The position numbers and the translations under genes were made by a program. 64,000 bases of DNA from Gliomastix tumulicola (taxonomy: Eukaryota; Ascomycota; Sordariomycetes; Hypocreales; Bionectriaceae): positions 7,130,001-7,194,000 of the forward strand of contig BCHX01000001.1 of the NCBI GenBank assembly GCA_001599755.1, given 5' to 3'. This document shows positions 11,063 to 20,663 of this stretch, in pieces; position 1 is the first letter of the stretch; the number at the start of each line of letters is the position of its first letter. The notes beneath the pieces were generated by a model. The model had not been told where the DNA came from, made no database searches, and was given only the letters and a program-made list of their open reading frames with translations.

Positions 11063-11551
11063 ATGTATCCCATTGCGCCTCTTTCTCTCTTCCTAGGCAG
11101 CGCGGCTGCTAGCCAGCAATTCATCCCCCGTGATATTACCCTCGCCTCTCTGACCGTCGAGGAGGCAGATGACGCTTGTGGCCCCGACCAGTCTATCTCT
11201 TGCTGTACTAACTCGCGTTCTAGCGATGGCCAGGCGCGCGGAAGTGGTGTTCTCTCGGCCCTCCTTGGCGGTGCCGACGATTGCTCTACCCTTGATGCTA
11301 GCGGTAAGACTAAGTGAAAACCCGAGATACACCGATTATCAGTTCTAACCCAGAATCTTCTCAGACGTGGTCGGCGCCAGTGATCATCTTGCGGACCAAT
11401 GCCCGGGCACCCTCGCTTGCTGTACGACCGCCGACGCCGTAAGACTGACAATCCAAATCCAGCACTAGATTCAGTTGCTCACTATCACTAGGAAAACGTC
11501 CTTGTAAACGCTGCTATTGCCTGTGTCCTCCTCAGCAGTCTCATAGGCTAG
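11063..11551 (+). CDS. Class I hydrophobin 2
   Basis: Exons 11063-11303, 11365-11438 and 11492-11551 give 124 residues. Signal peptide is at about 1-16. The eight cysteines are in the canonical order: ACGP, SCCTN, DCST, QCPG, ACCTT, ACVLL. The start MYPIAPLSLFL parallels MYAIAPLALFL of the first copy, and the introns fall at the same positions and phases, so the genes are tandem duplicates. The loop between CC and Cys4 is shorter and richer in Gly/Ser. The frame is intact with good splice signals, so the gene looks functional despite the damaged upstream flank. Confidence 0.92.
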
Positions 11552-12203
11552 CAATAGGAGCGACAGACGAAATGAACGGAGAAGGGAGGGAGACGAGCTG
11601 GGCCGATTTCCTCCCTGCCGCATATTTCGAGGTTCCCAGTGTCTCTGGAAGTCGAAGGCTGATAGGTATTCGCCGCTCAGCGTCCTCGGCAAGGCAAGCA
11701 TATGGCGCCTACGAAGACCTCTGGGGTAAGCAACGGCGCGGAGAGGTGTTTTACGGAGCTGGGCAGGGGCTGGCCGGGAAGACGGCGAGGCGTCTGGGGA
11801 GACGGAGCAGATAGCTCGACTCCGGATGCCTCAGAGGGGTCTCCCAGTGTCTTTATTAAGCCTTTTAGTTATCTTTATGTTGAAGGTGATGGACGTTTCT
11901 CCCCTCCCGTCGTGCACAAGAGTATAGAAATCGTTTCATAGGTTAGTGTGAGTACAGATGCAAGCCATAATCATCCAGGCAATAGCCATGATTGGTAGAT
12001 GACGGGGCCATAGGAGTAGTTCTGAGTAGTCTTTGAATGTTCACCGATCGGCCTGGATTAGCCTCCTTTCGTAGTACGTGCTGTGACACTTCAATCCCGG
12101 GCCTCTGGAATTTACATGATCCGACACAGTGTTTCAAGCTAGCTTCAACGGGCCGCTGGTAGATGCTGATGATTTCCGCAGTAGATCAAGAACGACCAAT
12201 ATG
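11552..12203. other. 3' flank of hydrophobin 2 / upstream region of hydrophobin 3
   Basis: No gene seen. Homologous to 10301-10590 (for example the block GGGCCATAGGAGTAG in both, near 12005 and 10527). Confidence 0.4.
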
Positions 12204-12357
12204 CATTCCAGCGGGTGTCTCAGGGGATGTACTTGCAAGCGTCACCAACGAGATCCAGCAAAATGAGGATGAAAAACGTGTCACCTACGCGACACCCCTG
12301 AAACCAGGTCAGTCATTTGTTTCGCCGTATCACGAAATCAATTTACTGGGCACATTG

Positions 12358-12383
12358 CATTCCTACAACCCGTCGCAGGAATG
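12358..12383. promoter_or_regulatory. Inverted CATTCC...GGAATG element, hydrophobin 3 promoter
   Basis: CATTCC at 12358-12363 and GGAATG at 12378-12383, a 26-bp span, about 147-172 bp before the ATG. An upstream CATTCC lies at 12204-12209, again 154 bp away. The intervening bases differ from the other two copies, so the half-sites are conserved more than the spacer. Confidence 0.55.
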
Positions 12384-12529
12384 AGGGTAATATGAACGAA
12401 GCAAAACCAAACCAAATACACACCTCCCCAACAAAACATCCGTCACCCCACGCTTCTCGCTCCAGCAAACCTCTCATCTCCAGTCTACTCAATCAACACC
12501 CAACCAAACACCCACATCCAGAATCAAGA

Positions 12530-13035
12530 ATGTATACACTCGCGCTTCTCTTTTTTCTCGTGGATACCGCAGCTGCCCTCCAACAGCGGAGTGTCCCGCG
12601 CGATATCATCGCTTCTATGGCCGTCCTGCAGGACCTGGACGTCTGCGGCCCCAGGCAGATCCTCGTCTGCTGCTCCAAGAGCCGGGGCCCTGTGATGGAC
12701 CTGCACGACGGCATGCTCATCGGCTTTCTTGGAGGGACGCCCCACGACGGGGTCGTCACCGGATGCGCTGCTCTCGATCGCGACTGTAAGTACTAGCCAG
12801 GTCTACTGCCGAGGTAAATCAACATAGATACTAAACGCAGAAACCTCACAGCCATCGACCTCGCCGCTCCTCTGCACGAACAATGCCCCGGCATCTTGGC
12901 TTGCTGTAAATCGGCCAACGGCCGTGTAAGTCCACGGATATCAGAAACCCAGCTGGGATTCGGTTACTCACAACTTGCTAGGATTCCGGCTCGTTTGGTA
13001 TCGACCTACGATGCAGTGGTGTCAAGACTGCCTGA
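12530..13035 (+). CDS. Class I hydrophobin 3 (most diverged copy)
   Basis: Exons 12530-12785, 12852-12925 and 12982-13035 give 127 residues. Signal peptide is at about 1-16 (LALLFFLVDTAAA). Eight cysteines are retained: VCGP, VCCSK, GCAA, QCPG, ACCKS, RCSG. The last exon (after GR/DSG) is shorter and less hydrophobic than in copies 1 and 2, replacing the LPCVALGSLL-type tail with LRCSGVKTA. Splice sites match those of the other copies in phase. Fast divergence and the altered C-terminal loop suggest either relaxed constraint or a changed surface role. Confidence 0.88.
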
Positions 13036-13729
13036 GTGCTGGACGAATGAAGCCTCTAATTTCCTGCGGACCCTGAATATATCACTGAGCAATAGGTGTC
13101 CGCCTTTTGTCGACTCGCTTGCCATCTACCACAAAGCAGCCTAGAGACGACTCGCTGCTTGGCGGGCTGGGCATCTCGGTGGCGTCTGTCAGGATCCTGG
13201 GGCAGAAACGGCGCTTAACGGAGCTAGTGAGGCCGGACAGTCGGCAGACGGCGTGGCGTCCGGGGACACGGGGCAGATGGTTCCACCCCGGGATGCCCCA
13301 GAGGAGTCTGGCGATATCTCCATCGGGCCTTTCATTACCCTTTGCTCCAGCAAGCGTACGTTTCAGGAAGGTCGACATCGCAAAGCGGCTGAGGCGGGTA
13401 CTGCCCGTGCCAATCAGTGACAAACCTCGCCAGACGCAATATACGAAGACAACGTAACTACGGAGCATCTTCAACAGACACGGCTCTTAGCCGAACGAGA
13501 ACGAATACCCGACAGATAGCGCAGTCGCATCCAGGACGGAGGACGCCTAGCCGCACCAATCGGCCCTGGGTGGCAGCTCCGCCCGTTCCCCTCACGATCG
13601 ACCGGTCGGGGGATCTCCAACCCGGGTTGATGGAGTATAAAGGGCCGGCCGCCCGAGGCGAATACGCCGAGGAGATCAGGCTCCCCAGACTGCAAATCCT
13701 AGAGAACACCTCAGTTCAGTCAGTCCAAA
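13036..13729 (+). promoter_or_regulatory. Upstream region of GH127 gene with TATA box
   Basis: The first part (about 13160-13330) is hydrophobin-unit 3' flank. TATAAAG at 13636-13642 lies 94 bp before the GH127 ATG. No other gene is supported. Confidence 0.5.
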
Positions 13730-16018
13730 ATGGTGCTGTTTCGCTGGCTCCTCGGGGCCGCTGCCCTCGTCACCACGGCCACTGCCGACCCGGGCCCCGG
13801 AGGCACTGCGCCGGTGCGCCCCTTCCGCCTGGACCAGGTGCGTCTCGGCGACGGCCTCCTCCAGCAGAAGCGCGACCTGATCAAGACCTTCATCCGCGAG
13901 TACGACGAGCGTCGCTTCCTGGTGCTCTTCAACGAGGAGGCCGGCCGCCCGAACCCCAACATCCAGCCGCCCGGCGGGTGGGAGGACGGCGGACTGCTCA
14001 GCGGGCACTGGACGGGCCACTACATGACGGCGCTCTCGCAGGCGTACGCCGAGAAGAGCGAGGCGGTGTACAAGGACAAGCTGGACTGGATGGTGAAGGA
14101 GCTCGCCGCCGCCCAGGACGCCTTCACGGCCCGGATGGACGAGGACAGCCCGGACGGATGGGTGCCCAGCTTCCCGGGCTACCTCGGCGCGCTCCCCGAA
14201 GACACGGTCCTCCGTCTGGGCCCGCCGCGATGGGCCGTCTACGGCGGCAACGCCGAGGTCAACACGTGGGCGCCGTGGTACACGCAGCACAAGATCATGC
14301 GCGGCCTGCTCGACGCCTACTACAACACCAACAACTCGCAGGCGCTCGACGTCGTCGTCAAGATGGCCGACTGGGCGCAGCTGGCGCTCACCATCGGCGA
14401 CAAGAACCACCCGGACTACACGGGCAACCTGACGCGGGAGGACCTTAACGCCATGTGGGATCTGCACATCGCGGGCGAGTACGGGGGCGTGAACGAGGTG
14501 TTTGCCGAGGTGTACGACCTGACGGGCAACGAGGCGCACCTCGAGACGGCCAAGAAGTTCGATAACCGCGCGTCTCTCTTTGACGCCGCCGTCGAGGACA
14601 GAGATATCCTCGTCGTCAAGCCCGAGGACAACCCGGGTCCCAAGCGCGCCAACCGTCTGCACGCCAACCAGCACATGCCGCAGTTCGTCGGCTACCTCCG
14701 CGTGTACGAGCAGAGCCAGCAGCAGGAGTACCTCGACGCCGCGCGCAACTTCTACGGCTGGATCGTCCCGCATCGCGAGTTCGCCAGCGGGAGTACAGGG
14801 GGCAACTATCCCGGTGCGAACCCGAACCCGGAGCTGTTCCAGAACAGGGGCAACATCGCCAACGCCATGGCCACCGAGGGCGCCGAGACGTGCACGACTT
14901 ACAATATGCTCAAGCTGGCGCGGAATCTGTTCCTGCACGACCACGACGCCGCGTACATGGACAACTACGAGCGCGGGCTGCTCAACATGATTGCGGGCTC
15001 GCGCGCCGACAGGGCGAGCACGACGGATCCGCTGCTGACGTATTTCCAGCCGCTGACGCCCGGGTCGCGAAGGGGGCATGGCAACACGGGCACGTGCTGC
15101 GGCGGGACGGGCATGGAGAGCCATACCAAGTACCAGGAGACGGTGTATCTGCGGTCGGCGGACGGGTCGGCGCTGTGGGTGAATCTGTATGTGCCGTCGA
15201 CGCTGACGTGGGCCGAGAAGGGGTTCACTGTTACCCAGGAGACAAAGTATCCGCGTGGTGACTCGGTGAAGCTCACTGTTGACGGGGGAGGGGAGCTGGA
15301 TATCAAGCTGCGGGTGCCGTCGTGGGTCGAGAAGGGCTTCGAGGTCACTGTGAACGGGGAGAGCGTCGAGGGGGCTGAGCCGGGGACGTACTTGACGCTC
15401 AGCAGGACCTGGAGCTCGGGCGACGAGATCGATATCAAGCTGCCGTTCACGATCCGCATCGAGCGAGCCCTTGACCGTCCAGACACGCAGGCCATCATGT
15501 GGGGGCCAGTCCTCCTCCAGACACTCGGCAGCCCGTCTACCAGCAGCACCTTCTGGGAGCTGTCCCTCTACCGACACCTCAAGCTGGACGGCGACTACTC
15601 CCGCGCGGCCATCAAGCAGACGAGCACAAACGCGGCCGGCGACCCCATCTTCACCGTTGAGGGCCGCACCGCCCGGCCCTACTACATCAGCGACAGCCAG
15701 CCGGTGTCGTCGTACTTCCGCCGCGTCGAGCCGGCCGTCGTCTTTGGCAGCATCGACACGGGCGTGCCGAACCGCAAGCGCAACGACGGGCTGCCTAAGT
15801 ACGATGTGCCCGTGCAGGGCGTCCCGTCGCCGGGCTCGGACGGGCCGACGTTCCTGGATCTCGTGTGGGACGAGGCGCCGTTTGCGTCTCATGGGGCGTT
15901 TGTCAGTGTCGTCGAGGAGACGGCGGCGGCTTTTGTCAGCGCGCGCGTGTTCACGGCCGGCGAGCGGGATGCCATCGTCGCGAGTGCCAACGAGGCCGAG
16001 GAGGAGCTTGCTGTTTGA
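13730..16018 (+). CDS. GH127-type beta-L-arabinofuranosidase (DUF1680), secreted
   Basis: Intronless, 762 residues. A signal peptide (about 1-19, ending near TTATA-D) precedes an (alpha/alpha)6-barrel region typical of the DUF1680/GH127 family: GGWEDGGLLSGHWTGHYM, WAPWYTQHKIMRGLLD and GEYGGVNEVFAEVY. Residues matching the zinc-binding Glu/Cys3 site of GH127, where one cysteine is the nucleophile, are present: Glu386 and Cys388 in AETCTTYNMLKL, and Cys456-Cys457 in GTCCGGTGMES. The family releases beta-L-arabinofuranose from arabinofuranosides; fungal members may instead belong to related families such as GH146. Two beta-sandwich domains probably fill residues 500-762. Its stop lies 81 bp from the stop of the convergent multicopper oxidase. 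A second GH127 gene is at 31.5 kb. Confidence 0.9.
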   Translation: MVLFRWLLGAAALVTTATADPGPGGTAPVRPFRLDQVRLGDGLLQQKRDLIKTFIREYDERRFLVLFNEEAGRPNPNIQPPGGWEDGGLLSGHWTGHYMTALSQAYAEKSEAVYKDKLDWMVKELAAAQDAFTARMDEDSPDGWVPSFPGYLGALPEDTVLRLGPPRWAVYGGNAEVNTWAPWYTQHKIMRGLLDAYYNTNNSQALDVVVKMADWAQLALTIGDKNHPDYTGNLTREDLNAMWDLHIAGEYGGVNEVFAEVYDLTGNEAHLETAKKFDNRASLFDAAVEDRDILVVKPEDNPGPKRANRLHANQHMPQFVGYLRVYEQSQQQEYLDAARNFYGWIVPHREFASGSTGGNYPGANPNPELFQNRGNIANAMATEGAETCTTYNMLKLARNLFLHDHDAAYMDNYERGLLNMIAGSRADRASTTDPLLTYFQPLTPGSRRGHGNTGTCCGGTGMESHTKYQETVYLRSADGSALWVNLYVPSTLTWAEKGFTVTQETKYPRGDSVKLTVDGGGELDIKLRVPSWVEKGFEVTVNGESVEGAEPGTYLTLSRTWSSGDEIDIKLPFTIRIERALDRPDTQAIMWGPVLLQTLGSPSTSSTFWELSLYRHLKLDGDYSRAAIKQTSTNAAGDPIFTVEGRTARPYYISDSQPVSSYFRRVEPAVVFGSIDTGVPNRKRNDGLPKYDVPVQGVPSPGSDGPTFLDLVWDEAPFASHGAFVSVVEETAAAFVSARVFTAGERDAIVASANEAEEELAV

Positions 16019-16022
16019 TGAT

Positions 16023-16085
16023 GTTTGTTTGTTTGTTTGTGCTCTCATTAGTAGATACATGTTCTAGTCTATCTATCTATCTATC
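16023..16085. repeat. Two microsatellites between convergent genes
   Basis: A (TTTG)n tract at about 16023-16040 and an (ATCT)n tract at about 16068-16085. They sit in the 81-bp gap between the GH127 and oxidase stop codons, so in the 3' UTRs. Confidence 0.7.
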
Positions 16086-16099
16086 GTATATGTCTATCT

Positions 16100-18007
16100 C
16101 TACGGTTTACACACGCTGTTGGTGTTGTTGAAGAAGTGGTGATACGCGGGGGGGTGCGTCTCGTTGCCAAAGACGCTCCCGCCGTACGTCAGGTATCCCT
16201 CGCTCTCCTCGTAGGGGATGGCGATGATCTGGTCTGCCGTCCCGATCGCCCACACGCTCTGCATGCCTGCGAAGTGTTAGTAAGGTCTCTATCTCTCGGG
16301 GGGGGGGGGGGTCGCACTCACCCATAATCATGTGCGACAGCGTGTGGCAGTGGACCATCCAGATGCCCGGCTGCTCGACCCTGATGCGCCACGCGCGCCA
16401 GCCCGCAGGCACGCCCGGCCCGGCCTTCTCCGTCCACCGGAACAGCATTGTCGTGTCCTTCTTCGCGGCCTGGTACCCGAGCCGCTTGATCTTGTCCTCG
16501 TTGGCCGCCGCGTCGTACAGCCCGTCGCCGCTGCCCATGTCGTAGTAGTGCTGCCCGTGCGCGTGGAAGGGATGCACGTCGACGCCGCCGTTGCCGTTCC
16601 ACAGGCTGCCGTGGTTCTGCAGCACGATCTCGAGTACCTCACCCGGCATCGCGGCAAAGGCCTTGACGCGCGGGTCCCAGCCCTGGTTCTGCAGCGCCAC
16701 TTCGTAGTCTGGGAGGGCCTCCTGCCCGCGCTCGTAGACGTCGACGAGCATCGGCACGTGCGAGTCCTCGGGCGTCCACGTCAGGTTGTTCATCACCCAG
16801 ATGGTCTGGTCCGTGCCCAGCTCGCCAATCTGCCACGTGTCGATCGTCACGCGGCGCGATACCTCCTCCAGCGACGGCATCCCGTTGTCCGCCGCCGGGA
16901 ACAGCGGCTGCAGCTTGTACTCGAGCCAGTCGTGCGTCGTGTTGGTGATGTTGAGCGGCGGGACGACCGGCAGACGCGCGGGCGTGCTGCTGCGCCGGTA
17001 GCGGAACACGGCGTAGCTGCGCAGCAGGGCCGGGCGCTCGCGCGTCTCGTACTGCAGGTAGAAGTCGGTCCTGTTACTAACCGCGAGCTCGGCCTCCGTC
17101 TTGGCCCGAAAGAGCACGTCGAAGCGCTGCCCGGAGCCGAGCTGCATGCGCTCCGTGGCAACGGGCCTCGTGAACTCGCCGCCGTCGACCTGCACAATGG
17201 TGAACGGCTGGAAGTGGCCCTCGAGCTGGGCGATGAGGAACGTGAGCCCCGTCGCGCCGATCCAGCGCAGGCGGTACGTCTTGCCGGGCTCGACGTCGAT
17301 GACGGGCAGCGCGCAGTTGCCCTCGCCGGGCTCGTGTCCCAGGCCGACGCCCACGCCGTTCAGCAGCACGCCGTTCGTCTCGCCGCTCCATTTGAACGGC
17401 ACGCTCACGAGCCCGTCCTCCATCGCCTCGTCCGTCTTGTTGAAGTAGTCGCCCCAGAGCAGCGTGCGCTCCTCGTCGTAGCGGTGCGGATACGGCGCGC
17501 AGTCGTCCACCACGAGGGCGCCGTACGCCGTCAGCGCCTGCAGGCCGACGTGCGAGTGGTAGAAGTACGTGCCGCCGTCCTCGGGCTCCGTCGAGACCTC
17601 GTAGTCGAAGAAGTGGCCGGGCGGGATCGGCCACTGGGAGGCGCGCTCGCTGCCGTCGGCAAAGGGTGCCATACGCAGGGCGAGGCCGTGCCAATGCTGC
17701 TGATGTTAGAGGAGATATGCTGTGTTTAAGCAGGTATGTGTGGACTCACCATCGTCAGGTTCTTGTCCGTCATGTCGTTGTACACGCGGATCCAGCTGAC
17801 CTGTCCCGCCGGCAGCCGCAGCTCCGGCCCCGGCGACGTGCCATTGATGACCGCGCTGTACCGCTCCTCGCACGCGACAGAGATGTTCTTGGCCGTGATG
17901 CGCAGGATGTGATCCGGCTGCCAGTCGCCGCCATGCACCGTCAGCTCACCAAGTGCGCTCCCGGCCCATGCCAGCGCCAGCAGTGTGCTCCGAAGTGTGA
18001 AACGCAT
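16100..18007 (-). CDS. Secreted multicopper oxidase (ascorbate oxidase/laccase-like)
   Basis: Exons 18007-17750, 17696-16322 and 16266-16100 give 599 residues. Signal peptide is at about 1-20. All four copper-ligand motifs are present: HWHG (residues 87-90, right after the first intron), YHSHVG (about 133-137), HPFHAHGQHYY and the C-terminal HCHTLSHM. Three cupredoxin domains are implied. The enzyme oxidises phenols, ascorbate-like compounds or metals and reduces oxygen to water. The substrate is not decidable, though the style (GTYFYHSHVGLQ, CHTLSHMIMG) suits the fungal ascorbate-oxidase-like branch. The second intron contains a run of about 12-14 C (G on the plus strand, 16299-16311). Exon 3 supplies a tail ending NNTNSVCKP. 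The gene is convergent with GH127. Confidence 0.92.
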
Positions 18008-19807
18008 ATTGAAACAGAAGAATCGCTGTCGAGCAAAGCAAGAAAAGACCCAGAAGCCACGTTCCGGGGGACACGATCGATCTTAAAAGGGGACAAGCGG
18101 GCGGGCAGAAGCAAAACAAAGCCCCGATGCCACATGGGATCGTCGTCCCAAGGGTTTCCCTGACCTTGTCGGGCGTAAGCAGCAGAAACTGATGTCATTG
18201 GCGGGCTGCTGTCCGTGCCTCAGCGTATTGTGTCGATCACTGAGGATGGGACATTACTCATGCTGGGGGTTTTTTTTTGGTTGTTTTTTTCGCCCTGCGC
18301 CGCACGACGGTGGTGCCGGTTGATCCGCGAGTCGTGGTCAAGGGGCTGGCATGTGGTGTGAAACGGTGTTTCTGGGAGCTGCTTCTTCCTGCTGGTCGGG
18401 ATACCGCATCGAGGGGGGAGGTACGTGGTGAGGATTTCGTTTGATGAGCGTTCATGCAGGGTTCTGTCGATCGGATGATGTGGGATCCCTGTTCAGTCAG
18501 GCCCGAGATTTGGAATTGCCTGGGCAGTGTTGAGCTGGCCAGCACAGACGTCTTCTGGGCGTCTTCACTCGGACTCTCACTCAAGACTTCCACTCGAGAG
18601 CTTCACCGCCGAGCTCCTGTCGGTGTTTCCCGTTTGCTTGGCTTGTCCTGCTTGAAGGCATTGATGCATTGCCGTCATCGAGCCGCACACTGACGGATTT
18701 TCGCGGGGCGGGCGAATCCTACGGGGGACGTGACATAAAAAGACATGAATTCGGCAGATCTTTCGTGGACTCTAGTGCCGTGACAATTACTTACGTCGCC
18801 GCTTTAATGTCAGCCTGTGCAGTAGCTCGGGATACTAATATCTGACAGGTCCCGACTCCAACGTCATATTTATTTCTGGACACAACAGCGCCGGGCCGAC
18901 AATCTTCTGGCGTTCAAGAAATGGGATTCTTTGAGTTTGCGGAATGACGACTGTCCGGCAAGTTCCAGAGCAAGGCACCAGCACGTGGTTACTATTGAGA
19001 GCGCTCATTCTATGGAATATGCACCGACGCGTAAATATGCGTTTGGCTGTGTTTTCAGCTACCCTATACCTTCAACAGCAAGACGACTTAAACAGTGGTA
19101 TCGTATGGGAATTGGCCGTATTAAACTATGTGAAATTAACTGCATTAAATTGAGCATCAAGAACTACTATTGTGGCCTTAATTTTCTGGGTTATGAGCGA
19201 TTTGTTTCGCGATCGAAGATGTTTACGCAGGGCGCTGCATGATAAACCTTTGTTTGGTATCATCATATCATTGTGCTAGAGGCTGCCCTTCATTGGGCGC
19301 CGTATGTGAGCTCTTGAGAAATGAATTAAGTCCCAAATTTCATGACAGATCTCTCTTTCCCAGAGCAATTGTTTTTCTATCGGTGGCTAAATACCGTTCA
19401 TTGTCAAGCGCGAACAGCGCGTAGTAGACCATCTCGCATGCTGTTCCACTGTGGCTTCCCTTCCCAACATACGAGGAGAACCACGACACCTCGGCATCAA
19501 AATCGCCAATCGCAATAAACGGAATCCGTTATTGGTTCATATGCACCGTAAACAGGTGAACTTGATCCTATAAACACCTGAGTATTGGGCCATGCTTTTT
19601 GGTGTGTATGTGGCCCCTTTACCTAAGGTACGTATTTGGGAGGAAGATGTCTCATGCTGAACATTACCCCAATGCAGGTTCACGTCTCAACATCCAGTCA
19701 CGAGCCCGACAAAATTCGAAGCATCCCAAAGATTTTATTCACCTCTACATCCTATATCCAATCACTCATCCCCATGCTCCCCCATCCCTCGAGAAAAAAA
19801 AAACCGC
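18008..19807. other. Intergenic region, no gene recognised
   Basis: 1.8 kb between the oxidase start and the trypsin stop, both minus. It contains homopolymer runs (T tract near 18270-18290, A tract near 19794-19803) and an AT-rich stretch at about 18840-19620. Only short frames without family features were found. Confidence 0.4.
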
Positions 19808-20663
19808 CTAAGAAGTCCAGGCGTTGCTGTTGATCCAGCTGACGAAGCTGCCAACGCGGGTGTAGACACCGGGGTACTGGGCGCGGGCGCAGCCGATACC
19901 CCACGAGACAATACCGACGAGCTGCTTGGCGCTGTTGACGAGGGGACCGCCGGAGTCACCCTGGCAGGCGTCCTTGCCACCGCCAGAGACGGCAGCGCAG
20001 ATCATGACGCTGCTGATGTCGCCGCTGTAGGCGGTGTTGCAGCTGGTGCGCGAGACGATGGGGACGTCGACGCGGCGGAGGGCGGCGGGGATGCTGCCGC
20101 TCTCGGTGGTGGTGCCCCTGGGGAGGTGTGTGTTAGTAGATGTCAAGACTGTGCAGTAAGTCTAGGACGTGGAGGACTTACCATCCGGCAACGGTGGTGA
20201 CGGCACCCGCAGCAGGGTCGGAGCCGGAGGCCGGGAGCGTGACATAGCCGATGTTACCACCGGCGGTGAGGGGGCTCGACAGGTGCCACAGGGCGACGTC
20301 GTTGTTCAGCGTGCTGGAGCTGAAGCTGGGGTGGACGACGATCTGCGAGACGCCGACCTGGGTGCCGCCAGAGGCCCAGTTGAGCGAGCCGGCGCGGACG
20401 CGGACGGTGGAGGGGGAGATGCCCGTGGAGCAGTGGCCGGCGGTCACGACGGTGTAGGCGTTGAGCAGCGAGCCGCCGCAGAAGTGGCTGCCGGAGCGGG
20501 ACAGCGAGACGATGTAGGGGAACTCGCCGGTGCTGGCGGCCGTGCCACCGACGATCTGGGCCTCGAAGTCGGGGGTCTCGACCTCGCCGAGGACAAGGCC
20601 CTCGGGCACGGGCAGCTCGGCAAGGGCCGGCAGGATGAGGGCGGCAAGGGCGAGGAACTTCAT
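19808..20663 (-). CDS. Secreted trypsin-like serine protease (S1)
   Basis: Exons 20663-20182 and 20117-19808 give 263 residues. Signal peptide (about 1-15) and a short propeptide lead to IVGG, the activation cleavage site. The catalytic triad is visible: His in VTAGHC, Asp in NNDVALWHL and Ser in GDSGGPL. The Asp six residues before the catalytic Ser, in KDACQGDSGG, is the trypsin specificity residue, so cleavage after Lys/Arg is expected. Six cysteines pair as in fungal trypsins. The intron (donor GTAAGT, branch CTAAC, acceptor CAG) interrupts a conserved AGWGTT stretch. The 5' UTR holds tandem ATCCC repeats. Fungal trypsins of this type are secreted during growth on host or protein substrates. 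Confidence 0.95.

Larger units (their letters stand above)
8881..13460. repeat. Three-unit tandem segmental duplication carrying hydrophobin genes
   Basis: Three diverged units, each with a promoter, a three-exon hydrophobin gene and a 3' flank. Start-to-start distances are 1822 and 1467 bp. Promoter homology is visible near 8901, 10721 and 12204 (CATTCC(A/G)..CGGGT) and again at 9057, 10873 and 12356. The 3' flanks near 10301-10590, 11728-12070 and 13160-13330 also align, for example the shared string GGGGTAAGCAACGGCG in units 1 and 2. The unit 1 flank differs from unit 3 mainly by C-to-T and G-to-A changes, as RIP would leave. Unit edges are not sharp by eye. Confidence 0.75.

Noticed and set aside
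13676..16060. 794-codon open frame antisense to the GH127 gene
   Set aside because: Composition is Arg/Val/Gly-rich with no domain; it is a by-product of GC-rich third positions in the real gene.
16332..17729. 465-codon open frame antisense to the multicopper oxidase
   Set aside because: The opposite strand carries all copper motifs; this frame has no features and spans an exon junction of the real gene.
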